Assembly: GCA_964436825.1 (NCBI GenBank)
Contig: CAYTEO010000012.1
Coordinates: 1-56,527 of the forward strand
Source of the DNA: CAYTEO01 sp964436825
GTDB taxonomy: Bacteria > Krumholzibacteriota > Krumholzibacteriia > LZORAL124-64-63
DNA: 56,527 nucleotides
Reading direction: 5' to 3'
Both the position numbers and the translations under genes were made by a program. Below are positions 1-6,813 of the stretch, one piece after another. How positions within the stretch are numbered: position 1 is the stretch's first letter; each line of letters opens with the position of its first letter. Below the pieces are notes generated by a model. That model did no database searches and was not told where the DNA came from. It saw nothing but the letters and a program-made list of their open reading frames with translations.

Positions 1-1
1 C

Positions 2-1135
2 TTGCGGGCGGCCGCCCTGCGCGCCGCCGCCGCGCTGCGCGGTCCCGGCCTGGCGGCCACGCCGCTCTGGACCGCTGCTTCCGCCGACACCTCCCTGCAG
101 GTACGGGCCGCCTTCTGGGCCGCCGCCTTCCGCCACGTCGACGACCTGGCGACGGCGCGGGAGCGCTGGCGACGGGAAGCAGCCGCCCTGCCGCCCCCGG
201 TCCTGGTCGAGGCCCTGTCGGCGCTGCCCGACCTGGCGGCGCGCTGGCGTTCCCGTGGCAGCGACGCGGCGGCGGATTCCGCGACGGCGTGGGTCGCCTC
301 GGTCCTGGGCGCGGCCCTGCTCGGTGACGACTCGCTGGCGGCGACCGTCGCCGCCGACGCCCTGGGCCGGGCGCCGGACCTGGCCCGCCGGCTGCTGCCC
401 GACCTGCTGACCGCCTGCGACGAGGCCGCCGGTCCGTGGCGCTGCGACCTCCGGCTGGCCTGCCTGCGCGCCCTGGACGGCCTGCTGGCGACGGCCCAGG
501 ACGCCGTGCCGGACTCCCTGGCCCCGGCCATGGCGGCGCTGCTGCAGGACGCCTTCGACGACAGCGATGTCCGGCTGCGCCTGCTGGCCCGCCGCGCCGC
601 CGTCGCCCACCGCCTGCTGCCCCGGACGAGCATCCCCGACTCGGTCAGCCTGCTGCTGACCCTGCCGCAGGTGGCGCGCGACAGCGAGCAGCCGGCGGTC
701 CGGCTGCCGTTCGATGCCCCCAGGGTCCGCTGCCTGACGCCGCGGGGAGAGTTCGTCATCGCCCTGGACGGGAGGATCGCGCCCAACACGGTCGCCGCGT
801 TCCTGGACCTGGTGGAGCGCGGCTTCTACGACGGGCTGACCTTCCACAGGGTCGTGCCCGACTTCGTGGTCCAGGGAGGCGACCCCACGGGAACGGGCTG
901 GGGCGGACCGGGGTACACCATCCGCAGCGAGTGGAGCGACCGGCCCTACCGGCGCGGCACGGTCGGGATCGCCCACGACGGCAAGGACACCGGCGGCTCG
1001 CAGTTCTTCGTGGCGCTCTCGGACCAGCCGCACCTGGAGGGGCGCTACACCGTCTTCGGCGAGGTGGTCAAGGGGCTGGACGTCTGCGAGCGCCTGTTGC
1101 CCGGCGACCACTTCGTCATCCTGATCGAGCAGTAA
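2..1135 (+). CDS. Peptidylprolyl isomerase (cyclophilin) with alpha-helical HEAT-like N-terminal region, 5' partial
   Basis: The C-terminal part (about residues 240-377 of the visible frame) is a cyclophilin domain that catalyses cis-trans isomerisation of prolyl bonds. Its hallmarks are FHRVVPDFVVQGGDP, GTVGIAHDGKDTGGSQFFVAL and the YTVFGEV segment. The first ~235 visible residues are Ala/Leu-rich helices resembling HEAT repeats, which would give a protein-binding platform. The frame is open to the window edge and the TTG at position 2 is only its first possible start, so the true N-terminus probably lies upstream. A 45-bp gap with a strong Shine-Dalgarno site separates it from lemA. HEAT plus cyclophilin is known in high-GC FCB-type bacteria, usually in secreted or lipoprotein form; a signal peptide cannot be judged here. 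Confidence 0.85.
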   Translation: MRAAALRAAAALRGPGLAATPLWTAASADTSLQVRAAFWAAAFRHVDDLATARERWRREAAALPPPVLVEALSALPDLAARWRSRGSDAAADSATAWVASVLGAALLGDDSLAATVAADALGRAPDLARRLLPDLLTACDEAAGPWRCDLRLACLRALDGLLATAQDAVPDSLAPAMAALLQDAFDDSDVRLRLLARRAAVAHRLLPRTSIPDSVSLLLTLPQVARDSEQPAVRLPFDAPRVRCLTPRGEFVIALDGRIAPNTVAAFLDLVERGFYDGLTFHRVVPDFVVQGGDPTGTGWGGPGYTIRSEWSDRPYRRGTVGIAHDGKDTGGSQFFVALSDQPHLEGRYTVFGEVVKGLDVCERLLPGDHFVILIEQ

Positions 1136-1180
1136 CACCGCCGGCCGCGGCCGGCCCAACGTGACCCGAGGAGGGAACCC

Positions 1181-1780
1181 GTGTCCAACGGCATGAAGAT
1201 CGGACTGGTCGTGCTGGCCGTCATCGTCCTGGCGACCTTCGCCCTGGTTGGCAAGTACAACTCCCTGGTCTCCCTGCAGGAGGCCGTGGACAGCCAGTGG
1301 GGCAACGTCGAGAACGTCTACCAGCGCCGGGCCGACCTGATCCCCAACCTGGTGGAGACGGTCAAGGGATACGCCGGCCACGAGCGCGAGACGCTGGAAG
1401 CGGTCATCCAGGCCCGGGCCCAGGCCACCAAGGTGACCAACGAGCTGACCGGCGAGGCGCTGAAGGATCCCGAGGCGCTGCAGCGGTTCCAGGCGGTCCA
1501 GGACCAGCTCACCACTGCCCTGTCGCGACTGATGGTCGTCGTGGAGCGCTACCCCGACCTGAAGGCCAACCAGAACTTCCTGGACCTGCAGGCCCAGCTC
1601 GAGGGCACCGAGAACCGGATCGCCGTCGAGCGGCGCCGGTTCAACGAGACGGCCCAGCGCTACAACACGGCCATCCGCCGCTTCCCGGCCAACATCGTGG
1701 CCGGCATGTTCGGCTTCGAGAAGCGGGCCTACTTCCAGGCCCAGGAGGGTGCCGAGAAGGCGCCGGAGGTGAAGTTCTAG
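1181..1780 (+). CDS. lemA: LemA family protein
   Basis: 199 residues, the usual LemA length. There is an N-terminal membrane segment (about residues 5-24), then the LemA core YNSLVSLQEAVDSQWGNVE and RRADLIPNLVETVKGYA, with helical heptads after it and the conserved RRFNETAQRYN...FP region near residues 150-170. The start is GTG at 1181, chosen because GAGGAGGG lies just upstream and because it gives the normal membrane-anchored N-terminus. LemA is an inner-membrane protein with an extracytoplasmic helical bundle and no settled biochemical role. It is commonly encoded next to TPM-domain proteins, as here: the next gene begins one base after its stop codon. Confidence 0.95.
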   Translation: MSNGMKIGLVVLAVIVLATFALVGKYNSLVSLQEAVDSQWGNVENVYQRRADLIPNLVETVKGYAGHERETLEAVIQARAQATKVTNELTGEALKDPEALQRFQAVQDQLTTALSRLMVVVERYPDLKANQNFLDLQAQLEGTENRIAVERRRFNETAQRYNTAIRRFPANIVAGMFGFEKRAYFQAQEGAEKAPEVKF

Positions 1781-1781
1781 G

Positions 1782-2528
1782 ATGAGACGCCTGCCTGCCC
1801 CCCTGCTGGCGGCGCTGCTGGTCGCTGCCGTCCTGCTTTCGGCCGCCGTGGCCGGGGCGGACGAGCTGCCGCCTCCCCCGCCGCGCCACTTCCACGACGC
1901 GGTGGGAATCGTCTCGCCGGCCGAGGCCCGCGCGCTGGCCGACGCCCTCTACGGCTTCGAGCAGCGCACCGGCGTCCAGTTCGTCATCGCGGTGCTGCCG
2001 GGGTTCAACGGCAGCCTGGAGGACTACGTCAACCGGCTGTTCGAGCACTGGGGCATCGGCAGCCGCGAGAAGCTGGACGGGCTGCTGCTGGCCGTCTTCC
2101 CCCGCCAGGGCCGCTCGCGCCTGGAGGTGGGCTACGAGTGGGAGGAGAGGATCCCCGACGTGGTGGCCCGCCGCATCCTGCAGCAGATGCAGACGATCCC
2201 TTCGAGCCGCGCCGCGGACCGCTTCCGGCTGGTCATCAAGCGCGTGGCCGAGCGGATCGCGCCGGACGACCCGCTGGCCAGGGGCGAGCTGCCGGCGGTG
2301 CGGAAGACAGGTCGCCGCAGCTCCCGCCGCGGCCTGCTGCACCTGCTGTGGATCCTGCTGCTGATCTACCTGATGACCCGCGGCGGCCGCCGCGGGCGGG
2401 GCGGCCCGATCATCATCACCGGCGGGGGGTTCGGCGGCGGCGGCTTCGGTGGCAGAGGATTCGGCGGCGGAGGTTTTTCCGGCGGCGGCGGCTTCAGCGG
2501 CGGCGGCGGCGCCAGCGGAGGTTGGTGA
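1782..2528 (+). CDS. TPM domain protein, YgcG family, secreted or membrane-anchored
   Basis: 248 residues. A signal peptide (about 1-26, ending AVAGA) is followed by a TPM domain (about residues 35-160) with FHDAVGIVSPAEARALADAL, then EQRTGVQFVIAVLP and the acidic LEVGYEWEERIPD stretch. After that come a membrane helix near residues 185-200 and a long Gly/Phe/Ser-rich tail. TPM domains occur in the photosystem II repair protein TLP18.3 and in bacterial YgcG/YgcG-like proteins; some have phosphatase activity, but that is not demonstrable here. The start ATG lies one base past the lemA stop, so the two are surely cotranscribed. Confidence 0.9.
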   Translation: MRRLPAPLLAALLVAAVLLSAAVAGADELPPPPPRHFHDAVGIVSPAEARALADALYGFEQRTGVQFVIAVLPGFNGSLEDYVNRLFEHWGIGSREKLDGLLLAVFPRQGRSRLEVGYEWEERIPDVVARRILQQMQTIPSSRAADRFRLVIKRVAERIAPDDPLARGELPAVRKTGRRSSRRGLLHLLWILLLIYLMTRGGRRGRGGPIIITGGGFGGGGFGGRGFGGGGFSGGGGFSGGGGASGGW

Positions 2529-2529
2529 G

Positions 2530-3009
2530 ATGGGCAAGCGGAGCGACGATCCCCGGAAGTTCTTCACCGCGGAGGAGCGGGAGCGCCTGGTGCGCGCCAT
2601 CGCCGCGGCCGAGCTGCGCACCAGCGGCGAGATCCGCCTGCACGTCGAGCGGGACGTCCCGCGCAAGGAGCCCGTCGGCGGCGACCCCTACGAGCGCGCC
2701 CGGGAGGTCTTCGCCTCCCTGGGCATGCACCAGACCGCCGAGCGCAACGGCGTGCTGGTGTACCTGGCCACCCGCACCCGCCGCTTCGCCGTGGTCGGCG
2801 ACGAGGAGCTGCACAAGCGCGTGGGCGACGGGTTCTGGCGCGACGTGGTGGAGCTGATGGCGGGCGAGTTCCGCGAGGGCCGCTTCGTGGAGGGGCTCGA
2901 GCGCGGGATCGCCCTGATCGGAGAGAAGCTCCGGGAGCACTTCCCCCACCGCGACGACGACGTCAACGAGCTGAGCGACGAGATCTCTTTCGGGGACGAG
3001 CCCCGGTGA
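2530..3009 (+). CDS. TPM domain protein, cytoplasmic type
   Basis: 159 residues from the ATG at 2530, which sits one base after the previous stop; an upstream extension of the frame only reads through the Gly-rich tail of the preceding gene. Residues ~12-140 form a compact TPM domain (FFTAEERERLVRAIAAAELRT then SGEIRLHVE, RTRRFAVVGDEELHKRVGDGFWRDVV). There is no signal peptide or membrane segment and the tail is acidic. It is the third gene of a lemA-TPM-TPM operon, an arrangement seen in many bacteria. Its stop codon lies inside the left arm of the large hairpin at 3004-3070. Confidence 0.88.
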   Translation: MGKRSDDPRKFFTAEERERLVRAIAAAELRTSGEIRLHVERDVPRKEPVGGDPYERAREVFASLGMHQTAERNGVLVYLATRTRRFAVVGDEELHKRVGDGFWRDVVELMAGEFREGRFVEGLERGIALIGEKLREHFPHRDDDVNELSDEISFGDEPR

Positions 3010-3070
3010 GACAGACGGTCGCCCGCCTCATGCGCTGCGCGAAATCGGCGGGCGACCGTCTGTCTCACCG
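3004..3070. terminator. Large perfect inverted repeat between convergent genes, probable bidirectional terminator
   Basis: Arms 3004-3027 and 3047-3070 are perfectly complementary over 24 bp, with a 19-nt loop. The element spans the stop codon of the plus-strand TPM gene and lies 15 bp from the stop of the minus-strand ABC permease. No long T run follows on either strand, so termination may rely on the stem alone, or the element may act in RNA stability. A similar element with the same loop core GCGCTGCGCGA lies at 50844-50920. Confidence 0.7.
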
Positions 3071-3084
3071 GGCCCCTTTGCGCC

Positions 3085-4338
3085 TCAGTCGGGCTGCCTC
3101 AGGACCTTCAGGACCGTCCTCCACGACGGCGCCGCCCCGTACATCAGGATCCCCACCCGGTACAGCTTGCCGCCCAGGCGCAGCAGCAGCAGGACGGTGG
3201 CCGCCACCAGCACCCAGGAGAGCCCGACCTGCCACAGCGGCGGGGTCTGGATGCAGATCCGCATGAACATGAGCATGGGCGAGAACAGGGGCACCAGGCT
3301 CAGGATGGTCGCCAGCATGCTGTCGGGGGCGCGGGTCACCACCCCCAGCAGGAGCATGGGGATGACCAGGAACATGGCGATGGGCCCGGAGAACGGCTGG
3401 GCCTCCTGGACGGTGTTGCACAGGGCGCCGACCCCGGCATAGAGCGACGCGTACATCAGGTAGCCCAGCAGGTAGAAGACGATGAACGAGACCAGCATCA
3501 GCGGCGTCAGGTAGGCGATGTCCAACGGCAGGTCGCCGGTGGCCATCCCCTGGTTCGACAGCCCGACCATGGCCAGGACCCAGATGCCCACCTGGGTCAG
3601 CCCCGCCGCGCCGATCCCGACGACCTTGCCCATCATCAACCTCTGCGCCGGAACGCTGGCCAGCAGGACCTCGACGACCCGGCTGGTCTTCTCCTCGATG
3701 ACCCCGGTCAGCGTCTGCTGGCCGTACAGGAGCATCGACATGTAGAGCATCATGATCAGGATGATGGCCACCATGTAGGCGCCGGCGGTGTCCTGCTTGC
3801 GCGCCTCGCCCTTCTCGCCCACCGACAGTTCCTCCCAGCGGGGGCGGACCTGCAGCAGGGTCCTGAGGCTGTCGGGAAGGCCGGCCGCCGCCAGGCGGTG
3901 GTCGACCAGGATGCCGCGGATCAGGGACTTCGCCCTGTCGAGCGCCAGCCCCCCTGCCACCGAGCGGGTGTAGAGCCGAGCCTCCAGGGTGGTCTCGAAG
4001 TCGGGCGGCAGGACGATCCCGCCGTCGGCCATCTTGTCACCGATCAGCTCCCGCAGGTCGGCCTCGGCCGCATCCAGCCCACGGCCGCGCAGGGGGATCT
4101 CCATGAGCTCCAGGCGCTCGTCGTCCCCTTCGCGCAGGCGGCGCTCCAGGGCGGAGTAGTAGCGGCCGGTGGCGTCCACGATCGCCACGGTCCGGCGCGG
4201 CTTGACCTTCTGCTCCGTCAGCATCGGGATCAGGAACATCAGCCCCATCAGCACCGGGATCAGGATCGTGCTGATGACGAACGCCTTGCTGCGGACGCGC
4301 TCCAGGTACTCGCGCCTGATGATGGCCCAGGTCTTCAC
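3085..4338 (-). CDS. ABC-2 type transporter permease (NatB/YhaP-like)
   Basis: 417 residues starting with GTG at 4338, which overlaps the TGA of the ATPase gene as GTGA, so translation is probably coupled. The N-terminus WAIIRREYLERVRSKAFV then STILIPV is the typical start of ABC-2 permeases of the NatB class. One membrane helix is followed by an extracytoplasmic domain of about 170 residues, then five to six helices near residues 195-390. The signature ...VIEEKTSRVVEVLLASVP lies after the second helix. With the neighbouring ATPase it forms an exporter; sodium efflux is the founding function, but substrate cannot be read from sequence. Confidence 0.9.
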   Translation of the reverse strand: MKTWAIIRREYLERVRSKAFVISTILIPVLMGLMFLIPMLTEQKVKPRRTVAIVDATGRYYSALERRLREGDDERLELMEIPLRGRGLDAAEADLRELIGDKMADGGIVLPPDFETTLEARLYTRSVAGGLALDRAKSLIRGILVDHRLAAAGLPDSLRTLLQVRPRWEELSVGEKGEARKQDTAGAYMVAIILIMMLYMSMLLYGQQTLTGVIEEKTSRVVEVLLASVPAQRLMMGKVVGIGAAGLTQVGIWVLAMVGLSNQGMATGDLPLDIAYLTPLMLVSFIVFYLLGYLMYASLYAGVGALCNTVQEAQPFSGPIAMFLVIPMLLLGVVTRAPDSMLATILSLVPLFSPMLMFMRICIQTPPLWQVGLSWVLVAATVLLLLRLGGKLYRVGILMYGAAPSWRTVLKVLRQPD

Positions 4339-5294
4339 GACGCCACCTCCTGCTCCGTCCGGTCGGTGTCGCCCTTCGCGGCGCGGCGGCGGCGGACCGC
4401 CGTCAGGAAGATCTCCTCCAGGCTCGGGCGGTTGGCCGAGAACAGGGTCAGCGGCCCCGCCTGCGCCAGCGGCCCCAGCAGGGACGCCGGATCGGTCCCC
4501 TCGTGGACCGTCAGCTTCCAGACCCCATCCTCCAGGCGGCGGTGCTCGACCCCCGGCAGGCCGGCCGGCGGTTCGCGGTCGTCGGCGTAGGCCACCTGGA
4601 CGATCTGCACCGGGAAGCTGCGCCGCACCTCGGCCAGCGATCCGTCCAGGATCTTCCGTCCGCCGTCGATCAGGCAGATGTGGGTGCAGATCTTCTCCGC
4701 CTCGGCCAGCATGTGGGTCGAGAAGATGATCGTGCAGCCGCGCTGCTGCTCCTGCTGGATCATCTCCCGCAGCAGCTCGATGTTCAGCGGGTCCAGGCCG
4801 CTGAACGGTTCGTCCAGGATGACCAGCTCGGGCTCGGGCAGGAAGGTGGCCGCGAACTGGACCTTCTGCTGCATCCCCTTGGACAGGCTGTCGACCTTGG
4901 CGTCGGCCCACCCGGCCAGGCCGAGCCGCTCGAGCCAGCTGCGGGCGCGGGCCATTCCCTCGCGGCGGGGAATCCCCTTCAGCTCGCCGAAGAAGGCCAG
5001 CTGCTCGGCGCAACGCATCTTGCGGTAGAGGCCGCGCTCCTCGGGCAGGTAGCCGACCCGGTCCAGCAGCCCCCTGTCCATGGGCCGGCCGCCGAAACGG
5101 ATCTCGCCGCGGTCCGGCAGGATGATGCCCATGATGGCACGGATCGTCGTGGTCTTGCCGGCGCCGTTGGGGCCCAGGAAGCCGTAGATGGAGCCGGCGG
5201 GCACGGAGATCGAGACGTCGTCGACGGCGACGGTCTCACCGTAGCGCTTCTCGATGCCGGAGAGCTCCAGCAGGGGCGCGGAACCTGATGCCAT
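4335..5294 (-). CDS. ABC transporter ATP-binding protein (NatA-like)
   Basis: 319 residues from the ATG at 5294, chosen because GGAGGTG lies 7 bases upstream and upstream codons are non-conserved. Walker A is GPNGAGKTTT, the signature is LSKGMQQKVQ and Walker B is LVILDEPFSGLDP, followed by the H-loop in FSTHML. The C-terminal ~90 residues form the regulatory tail usual for NatA-type subunits (PSLEEIFLTAV). It energises the permease encoded directly downstream. A sigma-70-like promoter is at 5345-5373. Confidence 0.93.
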   Translation of the reverse strand: MASGSAPLLELSGIEKRYGETVAVDDVSISVPAGSIYGFLGPNGAGKTTTIRAIMGIILPDRGEIRFGGRPMDRGLLDRVGYLPEERGLYRKMRCAEQLAFFGELKGIPRREGMARARSWLERLGLAGWADAKVDSLSKGMQQKVQFAATFLPEPELVILDEPFSGLDPLNIELLREMIQQEQQRGCTIIFSTHMLAEAEKICTHICLIDGGRKILDGSLAEVRRSFPVQIVQVAYADDREPPAGLPGVEHRRLEDGVWKLTVHEGTDPASLLGPLAQAGPLTLFSANRPSLEEIFLTAVRRRRAAKGDTDRTEQEVAS

Positions 5295-5344
5295 GCAGCG
5301 ACACCTCCGCTGACGGTCGGATGGGATTGAAAATGGACCGTGGC

Positions 5345-5373
5345 AACATAGACCACCGCCGTGGGGGAGGCAA
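5345..5373 (-). promoter_or_regulatory. Promoter of the ABC exporter operon
   Basis: On the minus strand a -35 TTGCCT (5368-5373) and a -10 TATGTT (5345-5350) are separated by exactly 17 bp. Transcription would begin near 5338, giving a ~44-nt leader before the ATG at 5294. Confidence 0.6.
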
Positions 5374-5414
5374 TCCCGGATCGGCCGGGGGTGCGGGAGG
5401 AAACTGCCTGGATG

Positions 5415-5456
5415 TGAAAAAGAGCCGGAGCATCCCCCGCCAGGTGCTCCGGCTCT
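5415..5456 (-). terminator. Rho-independent terminator on the minus strand upstream of the ABC operon
   Basis: A 12-bp perfect stem (arms 5421-5432 and 5445-5456, AGAGCCGGAGCA with its complement) is followed on the minus strand by five T residues (5416-5420). It ends transcription moving leftward before the ABC promoter. No minus-strand protein gene lies upstream of it, which implies a non-coding or leader transcript from the 5460-5700 region. Confidence 0.7.
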
Positions 5457-5663
5457 CATGACCGCCGCCGGCCGGCGGCGGTGAGATCGGGCCCGATGCG
5501 CTCCTCATGCCAAGGTCGGTCCGGGACTGCCTGCTGCGACCACATGTTCATCGTGCGCAGCAGCCGGGCGAGGGCCAGGGCTGAAGACCTTGCCTCGGGC
5601 CGGTCCCGCGGTGCTCGTCTCCTCGGCGAGCACCCCGGGACAGGGACAACGATAGTGGAGGGA
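5457..5663 (-). ncRNA. Candidate structured non-coding RNA ending at the 5415-5456 terminator
   Basis: There is no convincing protein frame here. On either strand the segment folds into a row of stems: a perfect 22-nt palindrome at 5461-5482, an 8-bp stem 5531-5538/5556-5563, and a strong stem 5603-5617/5627-5641 with one mismatch. The only U-tract terminator is on the minus strand, so a minus-strand RNA of about 200 nt is the natural reading. It does not resemble RNase P RNA, tmRNA, SRP RNA or 6S RNA in any signature I could find. The 5' end is unknown; no strong minus-strand promoter was seen. Confidence 0.35.
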
Positions 5664-5701
5664 GATCACGAAACGATCACGAAAGAGTGTTTTTTTTGAC
5701 A
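5664..5701 (+). promoter_or_regulatory. Candidate Pho box 1 followed by T8 and TTGACA
   Basis: Two direct repeats GATCACGAAAC and GATCACGAAAG abut at 5664-5685, giving the 11-bp periodicity of PhoB sites. They are followed by a run of eight T and by TTGACA at 5696-5701. The next gene downstream on this strand is a PhoB-like regulator, which fits autoregulation. Confidence 0.5.
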
Positions 5702-5754
5702 AAGAATCAGAGGATCCCGCTCATGCCGCCCCGGACACATTCTTCGTGGCACAC

Positions 5755-5867
5755 GCAAAAACGAAACTCGGGGCAACCCCCGCCGGTAACCCCGAGTCCG
5801 TTGTACCGGGCCATGAGCAGAGCCCGTTGCCCGGTCCGCCGGGATCGCACCGTCTCCACGGGCGATC
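5755..5867. other. Second structured intergenic block with a minus-strand terminator-like hairpin
   Basis: A stem ACTCGGGG/CCCCGAGT (5766-5773/5790-5797) is followed on the minus strand by the T-rich TTCGTTTTTGCG. To its right are a 7-bp stem 5805-5811/5829-5835 and a hairpin 5843-5867 (GATCGC-A-CCGT with its complement, one bulge). No coding sequence is apparent. It could be a second small RNA on the minus strand or part of a long phoB leader on the plus strand. Confidence 0.35.
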
Positions 5868-5933
5868 CACTAGTCCTGACGCCGCGCTGCAGCGACGTTT
5901 CGGAGGAAACTCTGCCCATACGATACGTTGCGA

Positions 5934-5955
5934 CTATCACGAAACTGTCACGCGG
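5934..5955 (+). promoter_or_regulatory. Candidate Pho box 2 upstream of the response regulator
   Basis: CTATCACGAAACTGTCACG at 5934-5952 matches the classical PhoB box (CTGTCAT, four A/T, CTGTCAY) closely, with an 11-bp repeat spacing. As at box 1, a run of eight T follows (5961-5968). It lies ~140 bp before the ATG of the PhoB-like gene, in the orientation expected to activate it. Confidence 0.6.
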
Positions 5956-6091
5956 CGACATTTTTTTTCGCAGCGTCCCCGTCGTCCGAGAAACGGCCGT
6001 GATTCCGGCACCGGTTCGTGGTATCATCATACATGGTACGATCTTGACGCACTGCGATCCCCCGCCGACCCGATCCACGAGGTTCCGAGCC

Positions 6092-6811
6092 ATGGAGCAG
6101 AAGGCACGCCGCAGCGTGTTGATCGTCGAGGACGACCTGGAACTGGGACGGATGATCACCCGCCACCTGCTGGAGGAGGGATTCGACGTCGTCACCGTCC
6201 GCGACGGCCAGGCGGCGCTGTCGGCCTACGCCTCGCGACCGTGGACGGTCGTCGTGCTGGACTGGATGCTGCCGGGGATGACGGGACTGGAGCTGCTGCA
6301 GCAGATCAGGCGGGAGGACCCGCAGACCCCCATCCTCATGCTGACGGCCAGGGGCGAGGAGGCCGACAAGGTCCTGGGCCTGGAGATGGGCTGCGACGAC
6401 TACATGACCAAGCCGTTCAGCCTGCGCGAGCTGACCGCCCGCCTGCGGGTCCTGGAGAGGCGGCAGGAGCTGGCGCGCCGCGTGGCCGAGGGGACCGACG
6501 GCGCCAGCGTCCTGCGGTTCGGCGACCTGGAGATCGACAAGGAGAAGCGGAAGGTCGTCGTCGCCGGCAGGCCGGTCCAGCTGACGGTCAAGGAGTTCGA
6601 CCTGCTGTTGACGATGGCCTCGCGTCCAGGCCGGACCTTCTCGCGCAGCCAGCTGCTGGACATGGTGTGGGGCGACAACTCGGACGTGTACGAACACACC
6701 GTCAACTCCCACATCAACCGCCTGCGGGGCAAGATCGAGCAGAACCCCAACGAGCCGCGCTACATCCAGACCGTCTGGGGTGTGGGCTACCGCTTCACCG
6801 ACGAGTACTGA
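6092..6811 (+). CDS. phoB: OmpR/PhoB-family response regulator
   Basis: 239 residues. The start is the ATG at 6092, preceded by CGAGG; the upstream open frame is intergenic sequence. The receiver domain (about 8-125) has the acidic pair D14/D15, phosphoacceptor D57 in VVVLDWMLPG, T85 and K107 in MTKPF. A winged-helix domain (about 145-235) ends VWGVGYRF, typical of PhoB/OmpR. The sensor kinase follows two bases later. The two upstream PhoB-type direct repeats make a phosphate-responsive PhoB the best guess. OmpR-family members are hard to separate by sequence alone, so the symbol is provisional. Confidence 0.85.
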   Translation: MEQKARRSVLIVEDDLELGRMITRHLLEEGFDVVTVRDGQAALSAYASRPWTVVVLDWMLPGMTGLELLQQIRREDPQTPILMLTARGEEADKVLGLEMGCDDYMTKPFSLRELTARLRVLERRQELARRVAEGTDGASVLRFGDLEIDKEKRKVVVAGRPVQLTVKEFDLLLTMASRPGRTFSRSQLLDMVWGDNSDVYEHTVNSHINRLRGKIEQNPNEPRYIQTVWGVGYRFTDEY

Positions 6812-6813
6812 CC

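Noticed and set aside
5481..5702. Two small frames (65 and 72 codons) on opposite strands in the phoB upstream region
   Set aside because: No ribosome binding site or recognisable motif, and they overlap strong stem-loops, so structured RNA or regulatory DNA is more likely.
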